50,052 nucleotides of DNA from Neisseriales bacterium (GCA_008017155.1 SSGX01000023.1:1-50052), one strand, 5' to 3'. Positions 37,104 through 47,569 are shown, counted from the first letter of the stretch. Program-made: numbers and translations. Notes: generated by a model not told the origin, from the letters alone.

Positions 37104-37248
37104 CTAAATCAGTCACCTTTATTTGAAAAATTAGTGCCGGAAAAATATTTTATTGAACTATTAAATAATTGAATATAGTTCTAAATTATAAACTAAAACA
37201 CATACTCAGAATTGTATCATGAGCCAGATTAATTTTGAAAAAATCATT

Positions 37249-39285
37249 TTAACTTTGAGTGTAAATACTTTTATTATGAAACCATAAATCGGTTAATAAT
37301 CTAGCATGAGAAGGATACTCCTCAGCTATTTCGCGGGCAAGTGGCTTTATCTGTTGCAAAATATCAAGATCTTCTTCAAGATTAGCAAATCTTAAGGCGG
37401 GTAAACCACTTTGGCGTTGACCAAGAAGCTCACCCGGACCGCGTATTAGTAGATCTTGGCGCGCAATTTCAAATCCGTCAGTTGTGGATGAAATAACTTG
37501 TAAACGTTGTCTAGCTACCTCGCTAAGTCCCGGCTCATAAAGTAAGATACATTCACTTTGCAGATTCCCACGTCCAACCCGACCACGCAGCTGATGTAAT
37601 TGCGCAAGTCCCATCCGTTCACTATGTTCAATAACAATAATGCTAGCATTTGGAACATCCACACCGACTTCAATTACAGTAGTTGCGACTAATAATTGAA
37701 GCTGATTTTGGCTAAACTCTCCCATCACCTCAGCTTTTTCACGAGCTTTTAGCTTACCATGAATAAGCCCAACCTTAATTGGTGCCAGATGATTTGCCAA
37801 TTCCTGATAAGTATTAAGAGCATTTTCAAGTTCAAGCTTTTCAGACTCTTCAATTAATGGACATACCCAGTAAACTTGGGCACCTGAATCAATCTTGCTC
37901 CTGACAAATTCAATTACTTCATGACGGCGATTATTATTAATTAGTAAAGTGCTAATTGGCGTTCGTCCGGGTGGTAGTTCATCAATGACCGAAACATCAA
38001 GATCAGCATAATAGCTCATTGCCAGTGAACGCGGAATAGGTGTAGCCGACATCATAAGTTGATGCGGATATAGTTGTTCCTTATTCTTATTAATCAGGGC
38101 TAGTCGCTGCTCTACTCCAAAACGATGCTGTTCATCAATAACTGCAAGTCCAAGATTATGAAATTCAACATCTTTCTGAAAAACGGCATGGGTTCCAACA
38201 ATAAGTTGGATCGTCCCCGCAGCAATTGCAGCATAAGCTTCTTGTTTTTGCTTTTTAGTCTGACTGCCCGATAACCAGCCAGTCTTAATTCCAATCTCTT
38301 CACATAAAGAAGAAATTTTTAGATAATGCTGTTCTGCCAAAATTTCAGTCGGTGCCATAATACATGCCTGAAAACCATTTTCAATCGCAACCACGGCTGC
38401 GATGGTTGCAACAATCGTTTTACCACTACCAACATCACCCTGTAACAGGCGATTCATTTGTTTATCTAGAAGCATATCCTGAAGAATTTCACGTAAGACT
38501 TTCTGTTGAGCTTTGGTTAGTTTGAATGGTAATTTAGCTAATAGGGGGATCAGGTATTTATTATTAGTTTTTAATTGAGGGGCTGGGTTAGCATGTTTTT
38601 TAACATAAACTTTATGCATTAGTAGTTGCTGTGCCAGTAATTCATCAAACTTGAGGCGAGCTAGGGCTTTTTCTTGGTATTTTTGTTTAAATTGGAGTGG
38701 GGTTAGTTTATGTAATGCCAATAATGCCTGTGCTAAGCCCAATAACTTATATCGATCAATGATATTTTGCGGTAAAGTTTCGCCAATAATATTTGCATTA
38801 AATAAATCTTCTACTAGCTGAATAATTGTCTGGTTATTTAAACCATTGGTTGTCGGATAAATCGGTGTAAAGGTATTACTTAATTTAACTTCTTCATTTA
38901 CAGTCTGGACTTTGGGATGAATAATAGTTTTATTGCCAAAATGATCCTGCTTTACTTCACCAAAAGCTCTTATCCGCTTACCTATTTTATATTGGCTAGC
39001 GTAATTCGGAAAAAAATGGAAAAATAATAGCGAGATAAATCCATCCCCATCAGCAATTTTAACGATTAACTGACGATTTTTACGCTGAATTACCTCACAA
39101 CTAATAATCTCACCTTCGACCATTACTTGTTGTCCAGCTCTAGCCTCAGCAATTGGGTAAACTCGAGTCAGATCTTCATAGCGCAATGGAATATGTAAGA
39201 CAAGATCCCACCAGCTAGAAAGCCCTAATTTCAGGAGCTTATTATTTAGTTGCGCTTTATCGCTTATTTGTTCCAAAATTTGCAT
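37249..39285 (-). CDS. recG: ATP-dependent DNA helicase RecG
   Basis: Reverses stalled replication forks and migrates Holliday junctions. The N-terminal wedge/OB domain begins around residue 1 (LSSWWDLVLHIPLRYEDLT) with EGEIIS and KQDHFGNKTIIHP. Helicase motifs follow: I (GDVGSGKT), Ia (MAPTEILAEQHY), II (DEQH in VIDEQHRFGVEQR), III (MSATPIPR), IV-VI up to QLRGRVGRG, and the C-terminal DLLIRGPGELLGQRQSG. Length 678 (E. coli 693). It is divergent from the RND pump gene. Confidence 0.97.
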   Translation of the reverse strand: MQILEQISDKAQLNNKLLKLGLSSWWDLVLHIPLRYEDLTRVYPIAEARAGQQVMVEGEIISCEVIQRKNRQLIVKIADGDGFISLLFFHFFPNYASQYKIGKRIRAFGEVKQDHFGNKTIIHPKVQTVNEEVKLSNTFTPIYPTTNGLNNQTIIQLVEDLFNANIIGETLPQNIIDRYKLLGLAQALLALHKLTPLQFKQKYQEKALARLKFDELLAQQLLMHKVYVKKHANPAPQLKTNNKYLIPLLAKLPFKLTKAQQKVLREILQDMLLDKQMNRLLQGDVGSGKTIVATIAAVVAIENGFQACIMAPTEILAEQHYLKISSLCEEIGIKTGWLSGSQTKKQKQEAYAAIAAGTIQLIVGTHAVFQKDVEFHNLGLAVIDEQHRFGVEQRLALINKNKEQLYPHQLMMSATPIPRSLAMSYYADLDVSVIDELPPGRTPISTLLINNNRRHEVIEFVRSKIDSGAQVYWVCPLIEESEKLELENALNTYQELANHLAPIKVGLIHGKLKAREKAEVMGEFSQNQLQLLVATTVIEVGVDVPNASIIVIEHSERMGLAQLHQLRGRVGRGNLQSECILLYEPGLSEVARQRLQVISSTTDGFEIARQDLLIRGPGELLGQRQSGLPALRFANLEEDLDILQQIKPLAREIAEEYPSHARLLTDLWFHNKSIYTQS

Positions 39286-39342
39286 TATGAACGATACTAT
39301 TTATGGTTTAATTTGATTACTCATATTCTGTCAAGTAAGTAT

Positions 39343-39371
39343 CTTAGCATACCTGAAGATTGAGTTATAAT
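39343..39371 (+). promoter_or_regulatory. Promoter of the RND pump gene
   Basis: TTAGCA (39343-39348), 17-bp spacer, perfect TATAAT (39366-39371). The leader would be about 22 nt before the GTG start. No regulator-binding palindrome is visible. Confidence 0.5.
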
Positions 39372-39399
39372 CTGGGGAAATCCAATTGTAGGTTCTAGG

Positions 39400-42300
39400 G
39401 TGAAGCCGTACTATTTCATTAAACGTCCGATTCTAGCTATTGTAATCGCGCTTATTATTATTTGCGTTGGGGTAGTAGCTACATTTAACATACCGGTTAG
39501 CCAATTTCCCAATATTTCGCCACCAGTAGTCATGGTTCGTGCCCAATTCCCGGGAGCAAATGCCGAAACTGCGGCTAAAGTCGTTGCTGCCCAGATAGAA
39601 AACCAGTTAAATGGTACTAGCAATATGCTTTATATGGCAACTACTACTTCAGCTACCGGTTCAATTTCGATTAATCTTACTTTTGAAATTGGAACTGATT
39701 TAAATATTGCCATCAACGAAATCTTAAACCGGATTTATGCGGCAATGTCACTTTTGCCGCCAGTAGTTCAGCAACTTGGCGTAACTGCACGTAAAAGTTC
39801 TCCCGATCAATTACTTAGCATTGCTTTTTATGCCAATCCCTATATCGACCCAAAATTTATCAGCAATTATCTCGAGCGAACTGTCCAAAATGATTTGCTA
39901 TTATTACCAACTGTTGGCAATATAGGCGTTTTTGGTACTGGAACTTATGCAATCCGGGCATGGTTAGATCCAAATCTTATGCAACGTTATAGCATTACCG
40001 TTAATGATATCCAAAATGCTATAAAAGATCAAAATCAGGAGTATGTGATCGGACGCTCAAATTCGCCACCCTTTACTAGCGATAAGCAGACAGAAAGCAT
40101 GCTAGCGCTAAATCTAATTGGGTCACAGATGTTTAGCTCCCCAAAGCAATTAGCTGAAGTAGTCCTAAGAAACAATGGTAATCAGATAATTCGGGTAAAA
40201 GATGTTGCCAGAGTTGAATTAGGTGCAAATAATTATACTTCGAGAGCGCTGATTAATTTCCGTGATGAAAATGGGAAATTTGTTAGCTATCCATGCTCTA
40301 TTATGCAGGTATATCTGGTACCGGGAAGTAATCAGTTACTAGCAAAGAAACAAATTCTTGATCTATTGCAAGAAGATGCCAAACGCTTTCCTTTTGGGCT
40401 TCATTACCGAATTACTAATGATAATTCAAGGTTTGTTGCCGCCTCAATTCATAATGTTGTTGAGACTTTAATTATTGCAATTATTCTCGTGACATTAATT
40501 ATTCTTTTGTTTTTACGTAATCTACGTGCCTGCCTAATTGTAATAGCAACTATTCCGGTATCATTATTTGGAACTATTGCTTGCCTTGATGCTCTTGGAT
40601 TTAGCCTAAATACCATTAGCCTCTTTGCGCTGATTTTATCAATCGGAATCGTTGTTGATGATGCGATTATTATTGTTGAAAATGTGATGCGGCTAAAAGA
40701 AGCAAACCCTAATGCTAAACTTTCACAGATTATCAGTGAAACCATGCGCGAAGTGAAAAGCGCAGTTATTGCGATTGTAATGGTTTTAAGCATCGTATTT
40801 ATCCCGGTTATGAAACTTGGTGGCTTAAGTGGTGTAATGTACCAACAATTCGCGGTAACTATTGCCTGCTCGGTTATTATTTCGGGAATAAGTGCGCTTA
40901 CATTTGTACCAGCACTAACCAGCCGTATCCTTAAAATAGCTCCATTGAAGACAAAAACCCCATCTATTTTTGAAAACTTGATCGGTAAGCTGACTAGGCT
41001 CTATGTAAGACTAGCAGAAATGATTATAATCAAGCGTAAGTTTATTCTCATGATCTGGTTAGTGCTGATTTTAGCTACCTTTGGTTTATTTAAGTTGGTA
41101 TCTACTGACTTTGTCCCGCTTGAAGATCAGGGGCTAATAATGGCTTCGATGAATCTGCCTTCATCAGCTAGTATGAATGAAACTGAGAGTGCTGCCCGAC
41201 AAATAATGGCAAAACTAACCAATAACCCCAATATTTCCTCCGTATTAAGCATTATTGGCGCTGACTTTCTTGATTCTGGCGGGCAAAAACCATACGCAGC
41301 TTCATTTACTATCTCATTAAAAGAATGGTCAGAACGAAGTGGTAAACATAGTAGTGCCGATTCAGTCATCAAAGAAATTAACAAATTTAATCGCCAAATT
41401 CCGGGACTTGCTATAAAGGCTTATAATCAACCACCAATCCGTGGGCTTAGCACCACTGGTGGAGTTGAATTTTATCTGGAAAATCGGGTCGGCGGTAATG
41501 CTCATGACTTACAGGAGGTTGGTGATAAATTAATCGCTAGACTTAAAAAACACCATGAAGTTGGCAATGCATATCAAACGCTAAATACCAATACACTACA
41601 AATATCATTGCTACCGGATATTGATATGACCAAATTCTATAAAGTAAGCCTCAACGACCTGTATAGCACTTTACAAACAATGTATAGTAATAATAACGTT
41701 AATTTTGCTTATCTGATGCAGGGGTTAATCTGGGTTATCCTTGAAGCAGACTATCGTTATCGAGCAACCTTGGAGGGATTGAAAAATGTCTATCTGAAAA
41801 ATGCTAATGGGCAAATGGTACCTGTAGGTAGCTTGTTAAAAATTGACTATAGTAACAATGCTCAGGTAATTCAACGTTTTAATAGTTATATTGCGAGTAG
41901 AATAACTGTAATCCCAGCAAAAGGACATACCATGGGTGATGTGATGCAGGTACTTCGGAATGAAGTTAGCCAATTACCCAAAGGCTATGGTTATGAGTGG
42001 TTCGGCACTAGTTATCAACTAAAACAATCACAAAGTACTTCGCTTACGGCATTTATCATGGCTTTTGTCATGATTTATCTGGTTTTGGCTGCATTGTATG
42101 AAATGTGGCGCTTACCACTTATAATCCTTATGGGAGTTCCATTTGCATTATTTGGTGCTATTTTGGTGCTATTTATCTTTAACATGCCAAATGACTTATA
42201 TTTCCAAATTAGCCTGATAACACTACTCGGTTTATCTGCCAAAAATATTATTCTTTTGGTTGAATTTGCCTTACAGCATTATAAGGAGGATGGGAATAGC

Positions 42301-42531
42301 ATTTCTAGTGCTATTTACGCGCTAAAAATCCGCTTTCGCCCAATTCTAATGACTTCGGTTACATTTATCTTTGGAACCTTACCACTGGTGTTTGCTAATG
42401 GTGCTGGCGCTAATGCCGAGCACTCGCTAGGTATCGGAATCATAGGTGGCGTTATTGGTTCGGTGTTTCTAGCAACTTTATTCACTCCAGCTTATTTTGC
42501 ATTATTTATGAAAAACAAGGCAAAGGTTTAA
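39400..42531 (+). CDS. RND efflux permease, HAE1 (AcrB-like) type
   Basis: A 1043-residue proton-driven exporter of the inner membrane. It has 12 helices in the 1+5+1+5 pattern with two large periplasmic loops. The start is FIKRPILAIVIALIIICVGV, and the porter domain includes SQFPNISPPVV and PGANAETAAKVVA. The proton-relay residues are D420-D421 (IVVDDAIIIVEN) and K948 (SAKNIILLVEFA). GTG is the start codon, seven bases after an AGG. No membrane fusion protein or outer-membrane channel is next to it, so it must borrow partners encoded elsewhere. The LuxR-type gene downstream may control it. Confidence 0.93.
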   Translation: MKPYYFIKRPILAIVIALIIICVGVVATFNIPVSQFPNISPPVVMVRAQFPGANAETAAKVVAAQIENQLNGTSNMLYMATTTSATGSISINLTFEIGTDLNIAINEILNRIYAAMSLLPPVVQQLGVTARKSSPDQLLSIAFYANPYIDPKFISNYLERTVQNDLLLLPTVGNIGVFGTGTYAIRAWLDPNLMQRYSITVNDIQNAIKDQNQEYVIGRSNSPPFTSDKQTESMLALNLIGSQMFSSPKQLAEVVLRNNGNQIIRVKDVARVELGANNYTSRALINFRDENGKFVSYPCSIMQVYLVPGSNQLLAKKQILDLLQEDAKRFPFGLHYRITNDNSRFVAASIHNVVETLIIAIILVTLIILLFLRNLRACLIVIATIPVSLFGTIACLDALGFSLNTISLFALILSIGIVVDDAIIIVENVMRLKEANPNAKLSQIISETMREVKSAVIAIVMVLSIVFIPVMKLGGLSGVMYQQFAVTIACSVIISGISALTFVPALTSRILKIAPLKTKTPSIFENLIGKLTRLYVRLAEMIIIKRKFILMIWLVLILATFGLFKLVSTDFVPLEDQGLIMASMNLPSSASMNETESAARQIMAKLTNNPNISSVLSIIGADFLDSGGQKPYAASFTISLKEWSERSGKHSSADSVIKEINKFNRQIPGLAIKAYNQPPIRGLSTTGGVEFYLENRVGGNAHDLQEVGDKLIARLKKHHEVGNAYQTLNTNTLQISLLPDIDMTKFYKVSLNDLYSTLQTMYSNNNVNFAYLMQGLIWVILEADYRYRATLEGLKNVYLKNANGQMVPVGSLLKIDYSNNAQVIQRFNSYIASRITVIPAKGHTMGDVMQVLRNEVSQLPKGYGYEWFGTSYQLKQSQSTSLTAFIMAFVMIYLVLAALYEMWRLPLIILMGVPFALFGAILVLFIFNMPNDLYFQISLITLLGLSAKNIILLVEFALQHYKEDGNSISSAIYALKIRFRPILMTSVTFIFGTLPLVFANGAGANAEHSLGIGIIGGVIGSVFLATLFTPAYFALFMKNKAKV

Positions 42532-42573
42532 TCTAAACTATATAATTATGTAAAATTTTCTTAGGAAAGAAAA

Positions 42574-43305
42574 ATGCTAAGTAACCAAGAGTATCTACAA
42601 CAGTTTACCAATGCTCTAGAAATTACCGATCAGGTTATAAATGATTTATGTGTGGTGGTCAAAGGAACTGATTCCAAAGCTATTTATGCGACAGCAACGC
42701 ATAACCGAATATTTAACTGTGATAATAGCATTCTCAATAACTATGTTTTCCCGCTTGAAGCCGATAACTACAAACATAATCAGTCTTTCGTTGAAGAACA
42801 GGAAGTAATAAATACCAGAACTAAACGCATATCTTTTAATATCCATTTATTCGATGGGCAAGTTCAACCCTATCTATGTACCAAGTATCCAGTAGTAAAT
42901 CCTGCAAATAATGAGATTATTGCTATTTATTGTGTTTTTCAGAAAATCCCATTTAGTGGGATTCATCATCAGATCTTAAGAGCATATAATATCTATCGAA
43001 AAGCAAGTCAGAAAACTGATTTAGAGCGCTACAAACTTACCAAGCGTGAAAAACAAGTAATTTTCCTCTTTCTCTCGGGCTTAAGTAGTCAAGAAATAGC
43101 TGAAGTATTATCACAAATTGAAAACAAAACTATTACCAAAAGTACAATTGATAGTCTTTTTACCAAACAGCTGCGTTTAAAGTTTGATGCCTATACCCGG
43201 CAAGGACTATTTGAGAAATTGATGGAATCCGGATTCGATCGCTATATCCCAAAAGACTTATTTATTAACATCAAACTACCAATTACTGATCTAACATCCT
43301 ATTGA
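42574..43305 (+). CDS. PAS-like / LuxR-type helix-turn-helix regulator, paralogue
   Basis: A 243-residue regulator with a PAS-like N-terminal part (QVINDLCVVVKGTDSKAIYA; later VNPANNEIIAIYCVF) and a C-terminal LuxR-type DNA-binding region, LTKREKQVIFLFLSGLSSQEIAEVL, with recognition helix TITKSTIDSLF. It shows the same overall layout as the protein at 20012-20806 but differs in most positions, and has an insert IENKT before the recognition helix. AGGAAAG precedes the ATG. It lies 42 bases after the RND pump, so they may be cotranscribed or the regulator may respond to pump substrates. Confidence 0.8.
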   Translation: MLSNQEYLQQFTNALEITDQVINDLCVVVKGTDSKAIYATATHNRIFNCDNSILNNYVFPLEADNYKHNQSFVEEQEVINTRTKRISFNIHLFDGQVQPYLCTKYPVVNPANNEIIAIYCVFQKIPFSGIHHQILRAYNIYRKASQKTDLERYKLTKREKQVIFLFLSGLSSQEIAEVLSQIENKTITKSTIDSLFTKQLRLKFDAYTRQGLFEKLMESGFDRYIPKDLFINIKLPITDLTSY

Positions 43306-43410
43306 TTAAGTGTTAGGAGTATAGAATAATCAATTGAGAATCTTGATTTTTATACATTAAATGCTATATAATAAGAGTGGTAAACTGTGATTTTAATAAA
43401 AGGTGAAACA

Positions 43411-44109
43411 ATGAACTATAACTATCAACAGCAACAGTACGCAATGGCGGCGCCCTCTGCAGAAATTCGTTCGCAGGTAATGCGCAATACATATTTCCTG
43501 CTTGCTTTATCATTAATTCCAACAGCAATTGGTGCGCTAATTGGTGTGAATATGTCATTCATGTTCCTGATGAGTAGTCCGATTATGGGTAGCTTGCTAC
43601 TTATCGGTGCTATGTACTTCCTAATGTTCATGATTGAAAAGAATAAATATAGCTTTGCCGGAATCGTCTGGATGATGGCGTTTACGTTTTTGATGGGCTT
43701 ACTGCTTGGTCCATTATTTCAAGTCGCATTACGTCTGCCAAATGGTAGTCAGCTAATTTTACTTGCCGCAGTCTTAACTTCAGCAGTATTTTTTGCGATG
43801 AGCGCAATTGCTTATACCATAAAAAGAGAAACACCATTTTTGACTAATTTCCTTGCCATTGGTGGGATTGTAATTATGGTCGGGGTTATTGCTAATATCT
43901 TCTTACACTTACCGATGTTCCATTTAATGTTGTGTGGTGCATTTGTAATTTTCTCTTCATTGATGATACTTTGGCAAGTAAACCAGATTATCACTGGTGG
44001 CGAAACTAATTACATTTCAGCAACGTTAAGTCTATATGTTAGTCTATATAACCTGTTTACTAGTTTATTACAGATTATCATTGCACTATCTGGTAATGAC
44101 AGACGTTAA
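43411..44109 (+). CDS. Bax inhibitor-1/YccA family membrane protein
   Basis: A 232-residue protein with seven membrane helices. The N-terminus is polar and Gln/Tyr-rich, then RNTYFLLALSLIPTAIGALIG is the first helix. The family's late Asp/Glu motif is changed: the penultimate helix region reads QVNQIITGGETNYISATLSLYVSLYNLF, where the usual form is D-x-x-x-I...Y-x-x-A-x-x-L-Y-L-D-x-x-N-x-F, so the Asp of YLD is Ser here. YccA-type proteins modulate FtsH activity; BI-1 relatives are calcium leak channels. AAGGTGA precedes the ATG at 43411, and the frame opens further upstream only through a non-ATG start. Confidence 0.85.
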   Translation: MNYNYQQQQYAMAAPSAEIRSQVMRNTYFLLALSLIPTAIGALIGVNMSFMFLMSSPIMGSLLLIGAMYFLMFMIEKNKYSFAGIVWMMAFTFLMGLLLGPLFQVALRLPNGSQLILLAAVLTSAVFFAMSAIAYTIKRETPFLTNFLAIGGIVIMVGVIANIFLHLPMFHLMLCGAFVIFSSLMILWQVNQIITGGETNYISATLSLYVSLYNLFTSLLQIIIALSGNDRR

Positions 44110-44125
44110 TTAATTAGTATGATAA

Positions 44126-44156
44126 AGATCGCCATTTATGTGGCGGTCTTTTTTTA
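44126..44156 (+). terminator. Terminator of the BI-1 family gene
   Basis: AGATCGCCA (44126-44134) pairs with TGGCGGTCT (44141-44149), one G-T pair, with a TTTATG loop and a run of seven T after it. Confidence 0.9.
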
Positions 44157-44239
44157 TGTCTGGAATAAATTGATTTATAATTTCTATTTATATAGTTGGC
44201 AATAGTCAAAAATGCCAATTTTATCGAGTATAGTTTGTC

Positions 44240-46243
44240 ATGAAAATTATTCAATATCCCGGTAGTTCATTTCGACTTCACCAGCCATTTCCTCCAGCAG
44301 GAGACCAGCCAACTGCAATTAGTGGGCTAGTAGAAGGCTTAAAAGACGGTTTACAATACCAAACCTTACTTGGTGTAACTGGTAGTGGAAAAACCTATAC
44401 CATGGCAAATATAATTGCTGAAACTGGTCGTCCAGCATTAATCATGGTGCATAATAAAACATTGGCAGCACAGCTTTATGCTGAATTTCGTGATTTCTTT
44501 CCAGAAAATGCGGTTGAATATTTTGTCTCTTATTATGATTACTATCAGCCTGAAGCTTATGTTCCTCATAAAGATCTGTTTATTGAAAAAGACTCTTCAA
44601 TCAATGAACATATTGAACAGATGCGTTTATCAGCGACTAAATCTCTCCTTGAGCGCGATGATACAATAATCGTTGCAACTGTTTCCGCAATTTACGGTAT
44701 TGGTGATGAGGCAGCTTATCGCCAGATGATCTTACATCTGAAAGAAGGCAATACGCTAACCCAGCAGGAAATAATCAAACAGCTAGTAAATATGCAATAC
44801 CAACGTGAAGATATTGAATTTAAACGGGGTACATTTCGTATTCGTGGCGATACCATTGATGTATTTCCGGCCGAGTATTATGATAAAGCAATTAGAATTA
44901 GCCTTTTTGATGATGAAATTGACGGATTATTTCTCTTTGATCCATTAACTGGCAAGATTGAGCAAAGAATCGGCAGATTTACGGTATTCCCGTCTTCGCA
45001 TTATGTTACACCGCGTGAAACAATCATGTCTGCTACCGAGACGATCAAAGTCGAGCTGGAAAAAAGAATCCGTGAATATGAAGCGAATGGAAAAACTATC
45101 GAAGCATTTCGGATAAAACAGCGCACAGAATTTGATCTAGAAATGCTAACCGAGATTGGGTTTTGTAAAGGAATTGAAAATTATTCCCGCCATCTAACTG
45201 GACGTGCACCCGGTGAACCACCACCAACACTAATCGATTATTTACCGGCTAATTCAATTTTGTTTGTCGATGAATCACACGTTACAATTTCGCAAATCGG
45301 TGGGATGTATAATGGTGATCGGGCACGTAAGCAAAATCTAGTAGATTATGGCTTCAGGCTTCCTTCTGCAATGGATAATCGCCCACTTCGCTTTGAAGAG
45401 TTTGAGCAAAGAATGCCACAAACCATAATGGTATCAGCGACACCAGGTAAATATGAAGCAGAACATCAGGATAATCTTGTTGAACAGGTTGTTCGCCCAA
45501 CCGGGCTTCTTGATCCAATCATCGAAGTTCGCCCAGTTGAATTTCAGGTTGATGATCTACTCCATGAAATTAAAATTCGTAAAGAACTTAATCAGCGTGT
45601 CTTAGTTACTACGCTTACCAAGAAAATGTCTGAGAAACTAAGTGAATACTATGCTGAAAACGGTATTCGGGTACGTTACCTGCATTCAGACATTGATACT
45701 GTTGAACGAGTTGAAATTATCCGCGATTTACGCTTAGGTGTTTTTGATGTGCTAGTCGGAGTGAATCTACTGCGTGAAGGACTTGATATGCCAGAAGTAA
45801 GTCTGGTGGCAATTTTTGATGCGGATAAAGAAGGCTTCTTGCGTTCTGAGCGTTCATTAATCCAAACTGTCGGACGGGCTGCTAGAAATAGTGAGGGGCG
45901 TGCGATATTTTATGCTGACAAAATTACCAAAGCAATGCAAGTTGCGCTTGATGAAACCAAACGCCGCCGTGAAAAACAGCTTAGTCATAATGAGAAATTT
46001 GGAATCACTCCATTAACAGTAGTCAAACCAATTAATGATATTATTGATGGCGTGTATCGCGAAGAGAAGAAACAGAAGTTTGAAATCAAATTACCAAAAG
46101 ATTTAAGCGACAAAGAATTGACCAAGCTAGTTAAACAGGTAGAAAAACGGATGAAAGAACACTCTATGAATCTGGAGTTTGAAGAAGCGGCAAAATGTCG
46201 CGATGAATTGCAAGTATTAAAAGAACTATTATTTAAGAACTAG
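44240..46243 (+). CDS. uvrB: Excinuclease ABC subunit B
   Basis: The damage-verifying helicase of nucleotide excision repair. It starts with [11 protein letters not shown], Walker [13 protein letters not shown], then the beta-hairpin [12 protein letters not shown] that grips the damaged strand, the DESH motif ([18 protein letters not shown]), the helicase motif [16 protein letters not shown] and QTVGRAARN, and a C-terminal UVR domain [15 protein letters not shown] for UvrC binding. Length 667 (E. coli 673). uvrA and uvrC are not in the window. An inverted repeat, TTGGCA-N11-TGCCAA (44196-44218), lies in its leader. Confidence 0.98.
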   Translation: MKIIQYPGSSFRLHQPFPPAGDQPTAISGLVEGLKDGLQYQTLLGVTGSGKTYTMANIIAETGRPALIMVHNKTLAAQLYAEFRDFFPENAVEYFVSYYDYYQPEAYVPHKDLFIEKDSSINEHIEQMRLSATKSLLERDDTIIVATVSAIYGIGDEAAYRQMILHLKEGNTLTQQEIIKQLVNMQYQREDIEFKRGTFRIRGDTIDVFPAEYYDKAIRISLFDDEIDGLFLFDPLTGKIEQRIGRFTVFPSSHYVTPRETIMSATETIKVELEKRIREYEANGKTIEAFRIKQRTEFDLEMLTEIGFCKGIENYSRHLTGRAPGEPPPTLIDYLPANSILFVDESHVTISQIGGMYNGDRARKQNLVDYGFRLPSAMDNRPLRFEEFEQRMPQTIMVSATPGKYEAEHQDNLVEQVVRPTGLLDPIIEVRPVEFQVDDLLHEIKIRKELNQRVLVTTLTKKMSEKLSEYYAENGIRVRYLHSDIDTVERVEIIRDLRLGVFDVLVGVNLLREGLDMPEVSLVAIFDADKEGFLRSERSLIQTVGRAARNSEGRAIFYADKITKAMQVALDETKRRREKQLSHNEKFGITPLTVVKPINDIIDGVYREEKKQKFEIKLPKDLSDKELTKLVKQVEKRMKEHSMNLEFEEAAKCRDELQVLKELLFKN

Positions 46244-46260
46244 TTAGGGGTTAATTATTA

Positions 46261-46911
46261 ATGAGTAGTTTTATTATTGGAGTAGCTGGCGGGTCTGGCT
46301 CGGGTAAATCAACGGTAACCGATCATATCGTCAATGCAATTGGTGAAGAAAATGTTGCGATATTGGTTCAGGATAATTATTATCTGGACCTGGTACATCT
46401 TACCCATGAACAGCGAAGGAAAGTAAATTTTGATCATCCTGATGCCTTTGATTGGGAATTGATGTTAAAGCATATCGATTGTCTAGCAAATGGTTTACCA
46501 ATTGAGATGCCTACTTATGATTATACTCTTGATATCAGAAAGACTGAAACCTTAACCGTAATGCCTGCGCCAATAATCGTGGTTGAAGGGTTATTTGCCC
46601 TTCTTGATGCCAAAATCCGCAAATATATGACACTTAGAATATATGTCGATACGGCAGATGATATCCGTTTTATCCGTAGGCTTGAGCGCGATATTCATGA
46701 GCGTGGTCGTAGTACTGATTCGGTAATCAAACAATATCTGGAATCTGTTCGTCCAATGCATAAACAATTTATCGAACCAACCAAACGCAATGCGCATATT
46801 ATAATTCCACACGGGGCAAATAAAGCTGCGCTGGAAATGATTGTTGCCAGAGTTCGCGCGGCAATTAACAAAGAAGAGCTGGATGTAAGCAGCTATTTTG
46901 ACGAGGTCTAA
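46261..46911 (+). CDS. udk: Uridine kinase, first copy
   Basis: Phosphorylates uridine and cytidine with ATP or GTP to UMP/CMP. The P-loop GVAGGSGSGKST has K16. The uridine-binding QDNYYLD, NFDHPDAFDWEL and the lid segment RRLERDIHERGRSTDS are present, as is FIEPTKRNAHIIIPHG at the end. Length 216 (E. coli 213). It follows uvrB by 17 bases with TAGGGG as a ribosome-binding site, so the two genes are likely cotranscribed. A second copy begins right after the stop. Confidence 0.93.
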   Translation: MSSFIIGVAGGSGSGKSTVTDHIVNAIGEENVAILVQDNYYLDLVHLTHEQRRKVNFDHPDAFDWELMLKHIDCLANGLPIEMPTYDYTLDIRKTETLTVMPAPIIVVEGLFALLDAKIRKYMTLRIYVDTADDIRFIRRLERDIHERGRSTDSVIKQYLESVRPMHKQFIEPTKRNAHIIIPHGANKAALEMIVARVRAAINKEELDVSSYFDEV

Positions 46912-46912
46912 T

Positions 46913-47569
46913 ATGAAACCATTTATTATTGGAGTAGCTGGTGGGTCTGGCTCAGGTAAATCAACTGTAACTGAACAGATAATTCATGCCGTTGGTAGCG
47001 AGAATGTTACTATTTTTATTCAGGATAATTTCTATCTGGATCGCTCCAATCTAACGATGGAAGAAAGAAACCGGGTAAACTTCGATCATCCAGCAGCTCT
47101 TGACTGGGAATTAATGCGTAAACTCTTTGATGACTTGGCTAATGGTGTTCCAATCCAGATGCCACAATATGATTTTACTACCCATACCAGAAAAGACGAA
47201 ACAGTTACGATTGCCCCGGCACAGATTATTGTTGTGGAGGGAATTTTTGGGCTTTATGATGAAACAATGTGTAATCATATGGCGTTACGGATTTTTGTGG
47301 ATACTGCTGCCGATATTCGCCTAATGCGAAGAATGAAACGCGATATTGGTGAACGAGCACGAACATTAGATAGCGTTATGGAACAATATTCTAAATTTGT
47401 CCGTCCAATGCATAAAAAATTCGTTGAGCCAACCAAGGAAGCTGCACATATAATAATTCCGCACGGGTCAAACAAGGCTGCATTAGAAATGATTGTTTCG
47501 CGAATCCAGACGGTTATTAATGGGCACAAGATTAATCTTAATCATGATATGTTTTTCGAAGAAGAATAG
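46913..47569 (+). CDS. Uridine kinase paralogue, second copy
   Basis: A 218-residue duplicate of the preceding gene: same P-loop GVAGGSGSGKST with K16, IQDNFYLDRSNL, NFDHPAALDWEL, RRMKRDIGERARTLDS and FVEPTKEAAHIIIPHG. The two DNA sequences share identical stretches of 20 bases at their starts. GAGG (46903-46906) overlaps the end of the first copy and the ATG lies one base after its stop. Changes include YTLDIRKTE to FTTHTRKDE and a different C-terminus. It may differ in nucleoside preference, or make a mixed tetramer with the first copy. No typical terminator follows closely. Confidence 0.9.
   Translation: MKPFIIGVAGGSGSGKSTVTEQIIHAVGSENVTIFIQDNFYLDRSNLTMEERNRVNFDHPAALDWELMRKLFDDLANGVPIQMPQYDFTTHTRKDETVTIAPAQIIVVEGIFGLYDETMCNHMALRIFVDTAADIRLMRRMKRDIGERARTLDSVMEQYSKFVRPMHKKFVEPTKEAAHIIIPHGSNKAALEMIVSRIQTVINGHKINLNHDMFFEEE

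Noticed and set aside
40449..40793. Open frame on the minus strand inside the RND pump gene
   Set aside because: It is a shadow of conserved RND helices (VDDAIIIVEN) and has no ribosome-binding site or recognisable pattern.
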